Assembly (NCBI RefSeq): GCF_029309835.1
Contig: NZ_JARJHL010000017.1
Location: 372,001 to 436,000 of the forward strand
Origin: Paracoccus sp. DMF-8
GTDB lineage: Bacteria; Pseudomonadota; Alphaproteobacteria; Rhodobacterales; Rhodobacteraceae
Length of the DNA stretch: 64,000 nt
Reading direction: 5' to 3'
Shown: positions 52,292-61,671 of the stretch, one piece after another
Position numbering within the stretch: the first letter of the stretch is position 1
Layout of the letters: every line of letters starts with the position of its first letter
Translations under genes and position numbers: made by a program
The notes under the pieces: model-generated
Told to the model about the DNA's origin: nothing
The model's input: the letters and a program-made list of their open reading frames with translations, nothing else
Databases searched by the model: none

Positions 52292-52791
52292 ACTGCACCC
52301 TTGCCCTCCGGCACGCCGCAACCAGCCATGACGAAGTCGCCGCCCTTGCCAGCGCGGTGACCGAGTTCCAGGAGAAGATCTGCGACGCGAAGGGCTATCC
52401 CCGGATCAATGCGTTGCAACAGGATTTGCAGGCGACGCGCCAGCGCCTGGCCGTGCTGTTCGGCGAACGCCATGGCTGGCACCTGTCCAAGTCCGCCTTC
52501 TCGCCCTCGGTGCTGGCGCGGGGCGGATTGTTCAACGGGCGCGGCTATCACGTCGATCCCTGGCCGCGCGAGCTTGTCGACCACGGGTATTTCTACCGCA
52601 GGGACCGGAAGGCCGCCGCGGTGGCCGCGCATCTCTACGGTACTTTCGATGCCGCGAAGCGTCAGGACACCGAGGCCACGGCTGCGCTTCACGGGCTTCG
52701 CGTCACCTGGCCCGAGGATTTCCCGAGCTGGTATCTCCCCGGCCGAACCACGCTGATAGTCTGCACACCGCTGGCTGGACCTACGTCATGA
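52288..52791 (+). CDS. Phage hypothetical protein
   Basis: A 167-residue protein. The ATG overlaps the methyltransferase stop by 4 bp and the stop overlaps the terminase start. It contains FQEKICDAKGYPRINALQQDL near the N terminus and RNGRGYHVDPWPRELVDHGYF-like aromatic segments in the middle. No family is recognised. Position between methyltransferase and terminase suggests a packaging-region accessory. Confidence 0.55.
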   Translation: MNCTLALRHAATSHDEVAALASAVTEFQEKICDAKGYPRINALQQDLQATRQRLAVLFGERHGWHLSKSAFSPSVLARGGLFNGRGYHVDPWPRELVDHGYFYRRDRKAAAVAAHLYGTFDAAKRQDTEATAALHGLRVTWPEDFPSWYLPGRTTLIVCTPLAGPTS

Positions 52792-54935
52792 TCATGCCAC
52801 CCGGCCGGATCGAACTCTGGCCCCTGGCCCGTCTCCGGCCTTACGCCCGCAACGCCAAGACCCACGATGCCGACCAGGTGGCGAAGATCGCCGCCAGCAT
52901 GGCCGAGTTCGGCTGGACCGTGCCCTGCCTCGTCGCCGCGGATGGGGAGTTGATCGCGGGCCATGGTCGCGTCCTCGCCGCGGCCCAGCTGGGTCTGGCC
53001 GAGGCGCCGGTGATCGTGCTGGGTCATCTGACAGACCCGAACCTGACGGTGTCGGAATGGGCGGATCAGCATCGCTGGCTGTCGTCGCGCGGCGCGGCCG
53101 AGCCGGGGCGGTATCGCACCGCCCGTGCACCCTACCTGCGCGAGATCATGGATGCGCTCTCGCCGGGCCACCCGGCCCAGCGCATCACCTTCATGAAGGC
53201 TGCACAGGTGGGGGCCACCGAAGCGGGCAACAACTGGATCGGCTTCGTCATCCATCACGCGCCGGGGCCGATGCTGGCAGTGCTGCCGAGCCTGGAACTG
53301 GCGAAGCGCACCTCGCGCGGCCGTCTTGATCCCTTGATCGCGGACAGCCCGGCGCTGCGCGAGCGGGTGAACCCGGCCCGGTCGCGGGATGCCGGGAATT
53401 CGATGCTGTCAAAGGAATTCCCCGGCGGCATCCTGGTGCTGACCGGCGCGAATTCGGCCACCGGCCTGCGGTCGATGCCCGCGCGCTACGTCTTCCTCGA
53501 CGAGGTCGACGCCTATCCGGCCTCGGCCGACGAGGAAGGCGATCCGGTCACGCTGGCGGAAGCCCGAACGACCACCTTCTCGCACCGGCGCAAGGTGTTC
53601 ATGGTCTCGACGCCCACGATCCGGGGACTCAGCCGGATCGAACGGGAATTCGAGGCATCGGACCAAAGGCGCTACTTCGTGCCCTGTCCGCATTGCGGGA
53701 CGATGCAGCGGCTGCAGTTCGACCGGCTGCGCTGGGCGAAGGGGAAGCCGGAAACGGCGGCCTACCATTGCGAGGGTTGCGAGAGGCCCATCGCCGAGCA
53801 CCACAAGACCGAGATGCTGGCCCGCGGGGAGTGGCGGGCGACGGCGGTTTCCAGGGATCCGAAGGCCATCGGCTTCCACCTCTCGGCGCTCTATTCGCCG
53901 CTCGGCTGGAAAAGCTGGTCCGACGTTGCGCGGGAATGGCTGGCGGCCCAGGGGTCGGACGAGACGCTGCGCGTCGCGCGCAACACACTTCTGGGCGAGA
54001 CATGGGTCGAAAGCGGCGACGCGCCGGAATGGCAACGGCTGGCGGATCGGCGGGAGGTGTGGAAGCCGGGCACCGTGCCTATGGCGGGGCTGTTCCTGAC
54101 CGCGGGTGCCGACGTCCAGAGAGACCGCATCGAGGTCGACATCTGGGCGTGGGGCCGGGGTCTCGAGTCCTGGCTTGTCGATCACATCGTCATTCCGGGC
54201 GGGCCTGACGCCCCAGAAGCCTGGGACAAGCTGACCGCCTTGCTCGGGCGCAGTTGGCAGCATGCCAACGGCGCCTTCATGACCCCGGCGCGGCTTGGCA
54301 TCGACACCGGCTACGAGGCCGCGGCGGTCTATGCCTGGTCGCGCAAGGTCGGGTTCGAGCAAGTGGCACCCCTGAAGGGCCTCGAGGGGTTCAACCGGTC
54401 GGCACCCGTCTCGGGCCCGACCTTCGTCGATGCCACCATTGGCGGCAAACGGCTGCGGCGCGGCGCGCGGCTCTGGTCTGTGGCGACCGCGACGTTCAAG
54501 GCGGAGACCTACCGGTTCCTGCGAATCGAACGGCCCTCGGACGAGGCGCGCGGCTCGGGCGCCCTCGATGCCCCCGGCACGATCCACCTTCCCGGCTGGG
54601 CCGACACCGAATGGCTGAAACAGCTGGTGGCCGAACAGCTGGTCACCATCCGCAACAAGCGCGGCTATGCCCACCAGGAATGGCAAAAGATGCGCGAGCG
54701 GAACGAGGCGCTGGACTGCCGGGTCTACGCCCGCGCCGCCGCATGGATCCTCGGCGCCGACCGATGGGACGAGGCCACGTGGCGGCGGCTGGAAGCGCAC
54801 GCTGGCGTGGAAACGCGCCTGCCCACGGCCGTCGCGGCCGAAACCACAGAAGACCCGGCCCAGCCCAAGGCCGGAACCCTGACCACGCCACGCCGGAAAC
54901 GGCGGGCCTACACCCCGAACTTCATGAGGGACTGA
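52788..54935 (+). CDS. Phage terminase large subunit (GpA) fused to a ParB-like N terminus
   Basis: A 715-residue protein. From about residue 84 it is a GpA-type terminase: Walker A-like FMKAAQVGATEAGNNW (near 137), Walker B YVFLDEVDAYP (near 234), zinc-ribbon CPHCG...CEGC (300-330) and RNase H-type nuclease start TAGADVQRDRIEVD (near 439). Residues 1-83 are instead a ParB-like half domain (IELWPLARLRPYARNAKTHD, GELIAGHGRVLAAAQLGL), closely similar to the gene at 51029. The junction is in GHLTDPNLTVSEWAD. An in-frame deletion between a second ParB-methyltransferase and terL is the simplest origin. The terminase core looks intact. Confidence 0.88.
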   Translation: MIMPPGRIELWPLARLRPYARNAKTHDADQVAKIAASMAEFGWTVPCLVAADGELIAGHGRVLAAAQLGLAEAPVIVLGHLTDPNLTVSEWADQHRWLSSRGAAEPGRYRTARAPYLREIMDALSPGHPAQRITFMKAAQVGATEAGNNWIGFVIHHAPGPMLAVLPSLELAKRTSRGRLDPLIADSPALRERVNPARSRDAGNSMLSKEFPGGILVLTGANSATGLRSMPARYVFLDEVDAYPASADEEGDPVTLAEARTTTFSHRRKVFMVSTPTIRGLSRIEREFEASDQRRYFVPCPHCGTMQRLQFDRLRWAKGKPETAAYHCEGCERPIAEHHKTEMLARGEWRATAVSRDPKAIGFHLSALYSPLGWKSWSDVAREWLAAQGSDETLRVARNTLLGETWVESGDAPEWQRLADRREVWKPGTVPMAGLFLTAGADVQRDRIEVDIWAWGRGLESWLVDHIVIPGGPDAPEAWDKLTALLGRSWQHANGAFMTPARLGIDTGYEAAAVYAWSRKVGFEQVAPLKGLEGFNRSAPVSGPTFVDATIGGKRLRRGARLWSVATATFKAETYRFLRIERPSDEARGSGALDAPGTIHLPGWADTEWLKQLVAEQLVTIRNKRGYAHQEWQKMRERNEALDCRVYARAAAWILGADRWDEATWRRLEAHAGVETRLPTAVAAETTEDPAQPKAGTLTTPRRKRRAYTPNFMRD

Positions 54936-55147
54936 TGGACCTGGAACGCATGCAGGCCCTGCTCACGGCACTGCAGGAAGCCCGCTTCGCCGGGCTGCGG
55001 AGCGTCAGCTACGACGGCAAGACCGTGACCTATGGCTCGGACGCCGAACTGGCGGCGGCAATTCGCGATCTGGAGGGGCGGATCGCTAAGGCTTCTGCCG
55101 CGCCGCGCCGTCGACGCTGGGGCACGGTCGCGACGAAGGGTCTGTGA
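54935..55147 (+). CDS. gpW-like head-tail joining protein
   Basis: A 70-residue protein of the gpW family: a small helical protein (MDLERMQALLTALQEARFAG) with a beta hairpin (VSYDGKTVTYGSDAEL) and a second helix (AAAIRDLEGRIAKA). In lambda gpW joins head and tail. The start shares an A with the terminase stop (TGATG). The portal follows 3 bp later. Confidence 0.82.
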   Translation: MDLERMQALLTALQEARFAGLRSVSYDGKTVTYGSDAELAAAIRDLEGRIAKASAAPRRRRWGTVATKGL

Positions 55148-55150
55148 ACG

Positions 55151-56656
55151 ATGGTCCTCGACGCCTTCCGCGCACGGCTCGGGTCCATCATCGGCGGGTT
55201 CGACGCCGCGCAGTCCCATCGGCGCATGCGCGGGTTCCGTGCCACGCGGGCGCATGTGAACACGCTGATCGCCGCTTCCGGTGAAACCATCACCGCCCGG
55301 GCGCGCTGGCTGGTACGCAACAACGGCTATGCCGCGAATGCGGTCGACGCCTTTGCAAACCACGTCGTCGGTGACGGCATCAAGCCCTCGTCGAAGATCT
55401 CCGATGCGGCCCGGAAGGAAGAGTTGCAGAAACTCTGGCTCGCCTGGACGGACGAGGCGGATGCCGAGGGTCTGACAGACTTCTTCGGCTTGCAGCGCCG
55501 GGCCGCGCGGGAGGTGTTCCTGGCGGGCGAGGTGTTCCTGCGCATCCGGACGCGGCGACCGGAGGACGGGCTGACCGTGCCGATGCAGCTGCAGATGCTG
55601 CCCTCGGAAATGCTGCCACAGGACATGACCCGCGCGCTGCCCGGCGCGGGATTGATCCGGCAGGGCATCGAATTCGACGGGATCGGACGACGTGTGGCTT
55701 ACCACTTCCTGCGCCGCCATCCGGGGGACATGACAGACCCGGGGTTGGCGGGCGAGACGGTGCGCGTGCCCGCGTCCGAGGTGATCCACATCCTCGACCC
55801 GGTCGAGGCGGGCCAGCTGCGGGGCGTCTCGCGCTTCGCGGCAGCCGTGGTGAAGCTCTTCACCCTCGATCTCTACGACGACGCGGAACTCGAGCGGAAG
55901 AAGACCGCCGCGATGTTCGCGATGCTCATCACGTCGCCAGCCCCGGAAACCGCCCTCGATCCGGCCGAGGACGATCTGGAGGTGGAACCCGGCCAAGTGG
56001 TACGGCTCGATCCCGGAGAGGATGTCACGACGCCATCCACCCCGGACTCGGGGTCCACCTACGAACCCTTCCAGTACCGCACCCTCCTGCAAATCGGAGC
56101 GGCGCTGGGCGTGCCCTATGGGTATCTGACTGGCGACACCGCCAAGGGCAACTTCTCGAACACGCGGATCGCGCTGGTGGATTTCCGCCGCCGCATCTCG
56201 GCCTTCCAGCATTCGGTGATGGTCTATCAGCTCTGCCGCGCCGTCTGGACGCGCTGGATGGACATGGCCGTGCTGGCCGGGGCCATCGATCTGCCGGGCT
56301 ATACGACGGAGCGGCGGCAATACCTCGCCTGCGACTGGCTCCCCACGAAATGGGACTGGATCGATCCGGCAAAGGATGCCGCGGCCGAGATCCTGCAGAT
56401 CGAGGCGGGTCTGAAGTCCCGCACGCAAGCCATCGCCGAACGCGGCTACGACGCCGAGCAGGTCGACCGCGAAATCGCTGCGGAACGCAAGCGCGAGGCG
56501 GACCTCGGGCTCGACTTCCGGCGGCCGGGTTCTCCGGCGCAGGCGGCCGGTGGCAGTAGCGCGGATCAGGGCGGCGAAACGGACCCTGACAAGCAGGACC
56601 AGCGAGAGAATGACGAGGGTGAGGACCGGGAAACCCGGCCCGCGGAGGACGAATGA
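55151..56656 (+). CDS. Phage portal protein, lambda family
   Basis: A 501-residue portal (lambda gpB type) with GFRATRAHVNTLIAASGETITARARWLVRNNGYAANAVDAF near the start and the family segment PASEVIHILDPVEAGQLRGVSRFAAAV. IGAALGVPYGYLTGDTAKGNFSNTR lies in the last third. It forms the ring through which DNA enters the capsid. The acidic, low-complexity C terminus (DKQDQRENDEGEDRETRPAE) overlaps the protease start by 4 bp. Confidence 0.9.
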   Translation: MVLDAFRARLGSIIGGFDAAQSHRRMRGFRATRAHVNTLIAASGETITARARWLVRNNGYAANAVDAFANHVVGDGIKPSSKISDAARKEELQKLWLAWTDEADAEGLTDFFGLQRRAAREVFLAGEVFLRIRTRRPEDGLTVPMQLQMLPSEMLPQDMTRALPGAGLIRQGIEFDGIGRRVAYHFLRRHPGDMTDPGLAGETVRVPASEVIHILDPVEAGQLRGVSRFAAAVVKLFTLDLYDDAELERKKTAAMFAMLITSPAPETALDPAEDDLEVEPGQVVRLDPGEDVTTPSTPDSGSTYEPFQYRTLLQIGAALGVPYGYLTGDTAKGNFSNTRIALVDFRRRISAFQHSVMVYQLCRAVWTRWMDMAVLAGAIDLPGYTTERRQYLACDWLPTKWDWIDPAKDAAAEILQIEAGLKSRTQAIAERGYDAEQVDREIAAERKREADLGLDFRRPGSPAQAAGGSSADQGGETDPDKQDQRENDEGEDRETRPAEDE

Positions 56657-57953
56657 TGCACCACACCCAGATCGCCCAGCGCGTGTTCAACACGCCCTTG
56701 ATGGTCGATCCCGCCACGGCGTTGGCCTTCCTGACCGGGCTTGGTCCTCGGATCGCAGGACGGGAGATCAGTGTCGATGGTCTGGAGGTCACGGCCGAGG
56801 ACCAAGCCAGCGCCACCGTTCCCGCCCGCGCCTCGCTCTTTGGCGACGACCTGACCGCCCGACAGACGCGAAACGGCGGCCAGCCCTTCGCTGTGGTGGA
56901 CGGGATCGCCGTCATCGAAATCGCTGGCACGTTGGTGCATCGCGGGGCGTGGATCGGGCAATCCTCCGGCCTGACCTCCTACGAGGGAATTGCAGCGCAG
57001 CTGCAGGCGGCCGTCACCGATCCCGTCATCCGCGGCATCGCGCTCGACATCGACAGCTTCGGTGGCGAGGTGGCCGGGGCCTTTGACCTCGCCGACCGCA
57101 TCCGCGCGGCGCGTCAGGTCAAGCCCGTGCAGGCCTTCGTCGCCGACCACGCCCTCTCGGCCGCCTATGCGCTGGCGTCCCAGGTCGACCGGATCATCCT
57201 GCCCCGCACCGGCGCTGTCGGCAGCATCGGCGTCGTGGCCATGCACAGCGACATGAGCGGGGCGCTGGACCAGAAAGGCATCGCCGTCACGCTTATCCAT
57301 GCAGGCGCGCGCAAGGTCGATGCCAACCTGTATCAGCCGCTTCCCGAGGCCGTCCGCGCCCGGATCGCGGGCGAGTTGGAAGACCTCCGCCAGCTCTTCG
57401 CCGAAACCGTCGCCGAAGGGCGCGGACGGCGCCTCGACACCCTTCAGGCGCTAAGCACCGAGGCCGCTGTCTTCCGCGGTGAGGCGGCCGTCTTCGCCGG
57501 TCTTGCCGACGAGGTGGCCGATCCCGTCACCGCCTTCCGCGCTTTCGCCGCCGCACCCCGCGGCACAACAACCCCAAAAGGAAAGGGCCCGATGATGACC
57601 ACCGCTCCCGAAGATCATGCGCAGCCTGCTGCCACCACCCCGCCGGAACCGGCCCTGCCCGCGGCAATCGCGCTGCCACAAACCACGGCGACCGCGATGT
57701 CGCCCGAAGCGATCCGCGCGGAGGCGGCGGAGGTTGCACAGGTCTGCGCACAGGCCGCGCGCCTCGGCATCCAGATTGATGCTGCCGATGCTGTGGCCAA
57801 GGGCGTGAAGCCGGAAGCGCTGCGCGCCAAGGTGCTGGCCGATCTCGCGGCCCGCAGCGATGCCGCGGCACATCGTCAACCGCCCCGGCGGCGGGCGCGA
57901 AGGAAAGCCCCATCGTCGCGGCCGCGAAGAAATCGGCCGCTGCCTCGCGCTGA
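56653..57953 (+). pseudogene. S49 (SppA/gpC-like) prohead protease, frameshifted near its C terminus
   Basis: Residues 1-300 are a complete S49 capsid protease: DGIAVIEIAGTLVHRGAW, LDIDSFGGEVAGAFDLADRI, the Ser in ADHALSAAYALAS, and TGAVGSIGVVAMH. An Ala/Pro-rich scaffold-like tail begins near 57592. The open frame runs on to 58224, but beyond about 57870 it gives Arg/Pro-rich nonsense. A one-base shift gives TAPAAGAKESPIVAAAKKSA and a stop at 57953, the expected end. The catalytic domain is intact, so the protease could still work. The tail is altered. Confidence 0.72.
57578..57953 (+). promoter_or_regulatory. Internal ribosome site and nested scaffold start in the protease gene
   Basis: AAAGGAAAGGG at 57577-57587 lies 5 bp before an in-frame ATG at 57592 (MMTTAPEDHAQPAATTPPEP). 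This would produce the Ala/Pro-rich C-terminal part alone, like lambda Nu3 made from inside gene C. The frameshift near 57870 also affects this product. Confidence 0.55.
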
Positions 57954-58006
57954 CAATTCTGCCCGCGCTGGGCGCCCCATCCCCAACATCCTCGGAGACT
58001 CGAACC

Positions 58007-58387
58007 ATGCCCGTCCTGACGGAACCGCCCAGCATGGGCGATGTCCTCAAATACGAGGTCAACCCGAACTACACCCGCGAGGTGGTGACGCTGCTCGCGG
58101 GCATGCCCTATCCCGTCGGCGCGGTCCTCGGGAAAATCACGGCCAGCGGCAAGTTTACCCTGTCGCCCGCGACCGGAGCCGACGGCTCGCAGGTCGCCAC
58201 GGCCGTCCTGCTCTATGCCGTTGACGCGACGCTGGCCGATGCCATCGGCATCGTGCTGGTCCGCGGCCCCGCCATCGTCTCGCGCGCCGCCCTCGCCTAC
58301 GGCGCCACCGTCGATGACGGCACCAAGATCGCCGCCAAGATCACCCAGCTGGCCGCCGTCGGCATCATCGCCCGTGACGGCGTCTGA
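58007..58387 (+). CDS. Head decoration protein D
   Basis: A 126-residue protein of the lambda gpD family. It starts MPVLTEPPSMGDVLKYEVNP and has PVGAVLGKITASGKF and IVSRAALAYGATVDDG. It trimerises on the capsid surface and stabilises packaged heads. GGAG lies 10 bp before the ATG. A related fragment lies at 32110. Confidence 0.88.
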   Translation: MPVLTEPPSMGDVLKYEVNPNYTREVVTLLAGMPYPVGAVLGKITASGKFTLSPATGADGSQVATAVLLYAVDATLADAIGIVLVRGPAIVSRAALAYGATVDDGTKIAAKITQLAAVGIIARDGV

Positions 58388-58413
58388 TCCCCCTTATCCC
58401 CCGGAGCATCCCC

Positions 58414-59055
58414 ATGACCCTCGTCCGCAATCCCTTCGACGCTGGCGGCTATTCGCTGGCCGAGATGACGCAGGCCATCAACATCCTGCCCAACCTCTAC
58501 ACGCGCCTCGCCCAGATCGGCCTCTTTCGCTTCGAAGGGGTCAGCCAACGGTCCGTCATCATCGAACAATACGAGGGCGTCCTCAGCCTGCTGCCCTCGG
58601 TCCCGCTCGGCGGCCCGGCCACAGTCGGCACCCGGGAAGGCCGGTCCATGCGGTCCTTCGCCCTGCCGTGGATCCCGCATGACGACGTGGTCCTGCCCGC
58701 CGACATCCAGGGGCAGCCAGCGCTGGGCGGCGCTTTCGATGCGGCCGATCCTCTGGTCGAGGTGATGAACCGCAAGCTGCTCCTCATGCGGCGCAAACAT
58801 GCCCAGACCCGCGAATACATGGAGATGAACGCGCTCCGCGGCATCGTGAGGGACGGGGCCGGGACGACACTCTACAACTACTTTACCGAATTCGGCCTGA
58901 CGCAGATCTCGGTCGACTTCGTCCTCGGCACGGCTGGCACCAACGTGCAGGGCAAGGTCCGCGAGGTGCTGCGCGCCATCGAGGACAACCTCTTGGGCGA
59001 GGCGATGACCTCGGTCCATGCGCTGGTCAGGCGCGGGCGTGCCGGTAAGGACTGA
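58414..59055 (+). CDS. Major capsid protein E, C-terminally truncated
   Basis: A 213-residue product with a normal gpE N terminus: MTLVRNPFDAGGYSLAEMTQ, RSFALPWIPHDDVVLPADIQG and GTTLYNYFTEFGLTQISVDF. Family members are about 330-350 residues. Here homology ends at about LGEAMTSVHALV and is followed by RRGRAGKD and a stop. The downstream head-tail genes are absent and the arsenic operon begins 100 bp later. The prophage is cut here, and the capsid cannot assemble. Confidence 0.85.
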   Translation: MTLVRNPFDAGGYSLAEMTQAINILPNLYTRLAQIGLFRFEGVSQRSVIIEQYEGVLSLLPSVPLGGPATVGTREGRSMRSFALPWIPHDDVVLPADIQGQPALGGAFDAADPLVEVMNRKLLLMRRKHAQTREYMEMNALRGIVRDGAGTTLYNYFTEFGLTQISVDFVLGTAGTNVQGKVREVLRAIEDNLLGEAMTSVHALVRRGRAGKD

Positions 59056-59117
59056 ACGATAGGCAAAGGGCTGCAGCATCGCTTTTCTCAGCCTTGTTCT
59101 CTCGTAGCGAAAGTTAT

Positions 59118-59133
59118 ATCGTCTATCGACGAT
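59118..59133. promoter_or_regulatory. ArsR operator
   Basis: A perfect inverted repeat ATCGTC-TATC-GACGAT in an AT-rich stretch 24 bp upstream of arsR. Its position and symmetry fit an ArsR/SmtB operator overlapping the arsR promoter. Confidence 0.65.
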
Positions 59134-59156
59134 TAACGAAAAGTTTGGAATCACAC

Positions 59157-59477
59157 GTGCCGCAGAGCGATCATCTTGCAGATCTGGCCAAGGCGCTGGC
59201 GCATCCCGCGCGCATTCGCATCCTTCGGCTTTTGCTGGCCACCCCCGGCTGCATCGGCGGTGACATCGTGGATGCTGTCGGGCTTGCGCAGTCCACGGTG
59301 TCCGAGCACCTGCGCATCCTCAAGGTGGCGGGGATCATCTCGGGCGAGATCGACGGCCCGCGCGTCTGCTATGCGTTGAACCCCGCTTCACTGGCTCCCC
59401 TCGCTGAGTTCATCGCCAGCCTGACACCGCCCCCCGGCGATGCCTGCTGCGTCCCCACCCGGAAGGAAACCCCATGA
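59157..59477 (+). CDS. arsR: ArsR-family arsenic-responsive repressor
   Basis: A 106-residue winged-helix repressor: [21 protein letters not shown], then the recognition helix [20 protein letters not shown] and wing [14 protein letters not shown]-terminal CC pair (DACCVPT) probably binds As(III), with Cys in ATPGCIGG. I use the GTG at 59157, downstream of the operator; a TTG at 59094 would read through the operator. It overlaps acr3 by 4 bp. Confidence 0.88.
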   Translation: MPQSDHLADLAKALAHPARIRILRLLLATPGCIGGDIVDAVGLAQSTVSEHLRILKVAGIISGEIDGPRVCYALNPASLAPLAEFIASLTPPPGDACCVPTRKETP

Positions 59478-60487
59478 GCCTGTTCGAACGCTGGCCGACC
59501 CTGTGGGTCGCCCTCTGCATCCTTGCGGGTCTGGTGCTGGGCAACCTTGCGCCGGCCCTGTTCGGTGTGCTGGCCGGGCTGGAGTATGCCTCGGTCAATC
59601 TTGTCGTGGCGGTGCTGATCTGGGCGATGGTCTATCCGATGATGATCGCCATCGACTTCGGCTCGCTCAAGGATGTCGGGCGTCGGCCGAAGGGGCTGAT
59701 CATCACGCTGGTGATCAACTGGCTGATCAAACCGTTCACGATGGCGGCGCTTGGGGTTCTGTTCTTCAACCACCTCTTCGCCGGACTGATCGACCCGACG
59801 AAAGCGCCCGAATACATCGCAGGGCTGATCCTGCTAGGCGCCGCGCCCTGCACTGCGATGGTGTTCGTCTGGTCGCAACTGACGAAGGGTGATCCGAACT
59901 ACACGCTGGTGCAGGTCAGCGTGAACGATTTGGTCATGGTGGTGGGCTTTGCGCCGATCGTCGCCTTCCTGCTGGGTGTAACGGATATCAGCGTGCCGTG
60001 GGAAACGCTGATCCTGTCGGTGGTCCTCTACATCGTCATTCCGCTGATCGCCGGGGCGCTGACGCGGCGCGCCCTGATCGCGCGGGGGCAATCGGTTGAG
60101 GCCTTCACGGCCCGGATCAAGCCTGCCTCGGTCCTCGGCCTGCTTCTGACCGTGATCCTGCTGTTCGGCTTTCAGGGGCAGATCATCATCGCCCAACCCC
60201 TGCTGATCGCTCTGATCGCGGTGCCGATCATCATCCAGTCCTACGGCATTTTCGCGCTTGGCTATGCTCGGGCCTATGCGTGGAGGCTGCCGCACAAGGT
60301 GGCCGCCCCCTGCGCGCTGATCGGCACGTCGAACTTTTTCGAACTGGCGGTCGCGGTCGCCATCGGGCTTTTCGGCCTCAACTCGGGCGCGGCGCTCGCG
60401 ACGGTGGTCGGTGTGCTGGTCGAAGTGCCGGTGATGCTGTCGCTGGTCGCCTTCGCCAACCGCACCCGTGAAAGGTTCCCGACATGA
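59474..60487 (+). CDS. acr3: Arsenite efflux permease Acr3 (ArsB)
   Basis: A 337-residue protein with 10 predicted membrane helices and the Acr3 features [38 protein letters not shown] (the essential helix-4 Cys) and a glutamate-bearing helix ([14 protein letters not shown]). It exports arsenite across the inner membrane. Coupling to arsR and arsC is by 4-bp overlaps. ArsA nearby may energise it. Confidence 0.93.
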   Translation: MSLFERWPTLWVALCILAGLVLGNLAPALFGVLAGLEYASVNLVVAVLIWAMVYPMMIAIDFGSLKDVGRRPKGLIITLVINWLIKPFTMAALGVLFFNHLFAGLIDPTKAPEYIAGLILLGAAPCTAMVFVWSQLTKGDPNYTLVQVSVNDLVMVVGFAPIVAFLLGVTDISVPWETLILSVVLYIVIPLIAGALTRRALIARGQSVEAFTARIKPASVLGLLLTVILLFGFQGQIIIAQPLLIALIAVPIIIQSYGIFALGYARAYAWRLPHKVAAPCALIGTSNFFELAVAVAIGLFGLNSGAALATVVGVLVEVPVMLSLVAFANRTRERFPT

Positions 60488-60912
60488 GCTTTCCCGTCGT
60501 TATCCACCACAACCCGGGCTGCGGCACCTCGCGCAATGTCCTCGGGATCATCCGCACCGCCGGATACGAGCCGGTCGTGATCGACTACCTGACCGAAGGC
60601 TGGACCCGCCCGCAGCTTTTGGCGCTGTTCGCGGCCGCCGGGATCACCCTGCGCGAGGCGCTGCGTGTGGCCCGCACGCCTGCCGAGGAACTGGGACTGA
60701 CCGCCGAGAGCGTGACAGACGATCAGCTGCTGGACGCGATGGTCGCGCATCCCGTTCTGGTGAACCGCCCCATCGTCTGCACGCCCAAGGGGGTGCGCCT
60801 GTGCCGCCCGTCCGAGGTGGTGCTGGACCTGCTGGATCGCCTGCCCCCCGGCCCGCTGGCCAAGGAGGACGGGCAGCTGATCATCGACCATGAGGGAAAC
60901 CGTCTTGTCTGA
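60484..60912 (+). CDS. arsC: Arsenate reductase (glutaredoxin-dependent) ArsC
   Basis: A 142-residue ArsC of the glutaredoxin-coupled class. The active-site loop is [11 protein letters not shown] (Cys13), and the family segment [17 protein letters not shown] carries the arsenate-binding Arg residues. It reduces As(V) to As(III) for export by Acr3. Its start overlaps acr3 by 4 bp and its end overlaps arsH. Confidence 0.93.
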   Translation: MSFPVVIHHNPGCGTSRNVLGIIRTAGYEPVVIDYLTEGWTRPQLLALFAAAGITLREALRVARTPAEELGLTAESVTDDQLLDAMVAHPVLVNRPIVCTPKGVRLCRPSEVVLDLLDRLPPGPLAKEDGQLIIDHEGNRLV

Positions 60913-61624
60913 TACTCCCAACATCGACGATGTCCTCTTCCCCGGCATCGACTGCGACAGGCTGTTCGGCGGCACTGCCTGTGTGCATCCGCCGCGCATC
61001 CTGATCCTCTACGGCTCTCTCCGCAGCCGCAGCTTTCGCGGCTTGCGGCCGAGGAAGCCGCCTCGCATCCCGACGGCGGCCTCGGGGCCGAGGTCCGGGT
61101 CTTCAACCCTTCCGGCCTGCCGCTGGTCGATGACGGCGTGGATGCAAGCCACCCCAAGGTGCGTGAACTGCGCGACCTGAGTGGCTTGGTGCGAGGGAAT
61201 GGTCTGGTCCAGCCCCGAACGGCACGGCGCCATGACCGGCCTGATGAAGACGCAGATCGACTGGATCCCGCTTTCCGATGGCGCGGTGCGCCCGACGCAG
61301 GGCAAGACGCTGGCCGTCATGCAGGTCTCGGGCGGATCGCAAAGCTTCAACGCGGTCAACCAGATGCGCGTTCTTGGCCGCTGGATGCGGCTGCTGACGA
61401 TCCCGAACCAGTCCTCCATCCCCAAGGCGTTCCAGGAGTTCGACGAGGCCGGGCGGATGCGCCCCTCGCCGCTTTATGATCGGATCGTCGATGTGATGGA
61501 GGAATTGGTCAAGTTCACCCTGCTGACCCGTGACCGGGCGGAATACCTCGTGGACCGCTATTCCGAACGCAAGGAAAGTGCCGAGGCACTGATGAAGCGC
61601 GTGAACCTTTCAGCCGCGACCTGA
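60890..61624 (+). pseudogene. arsH: arsH, NADPH-dependent FMN reductase, two frameshifts
   Basis: The ATG at 60890 starts [20 protein letters not shown], and RILILYGSLRSRSF is the flavin loop. Near 61035 one base is missing: the conserved protein continues in another frame as RLAAEEAASHPDGGLGAEVRVFNPSGLPL. Near 61183 one extra base returns it to a third reading, [19 protein letters not shown], which runs to 61624. Repaired length is about 245, normal for ArsH, which oxidises organoarsenicals. As written, the product is truncated after the flavin loop. Confidence 0.85.
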
Positions 61625-61671
61625 GGCGCATCGATGCTTTCAACGTCGCCTGCCAGATCATCTGACGGAGT

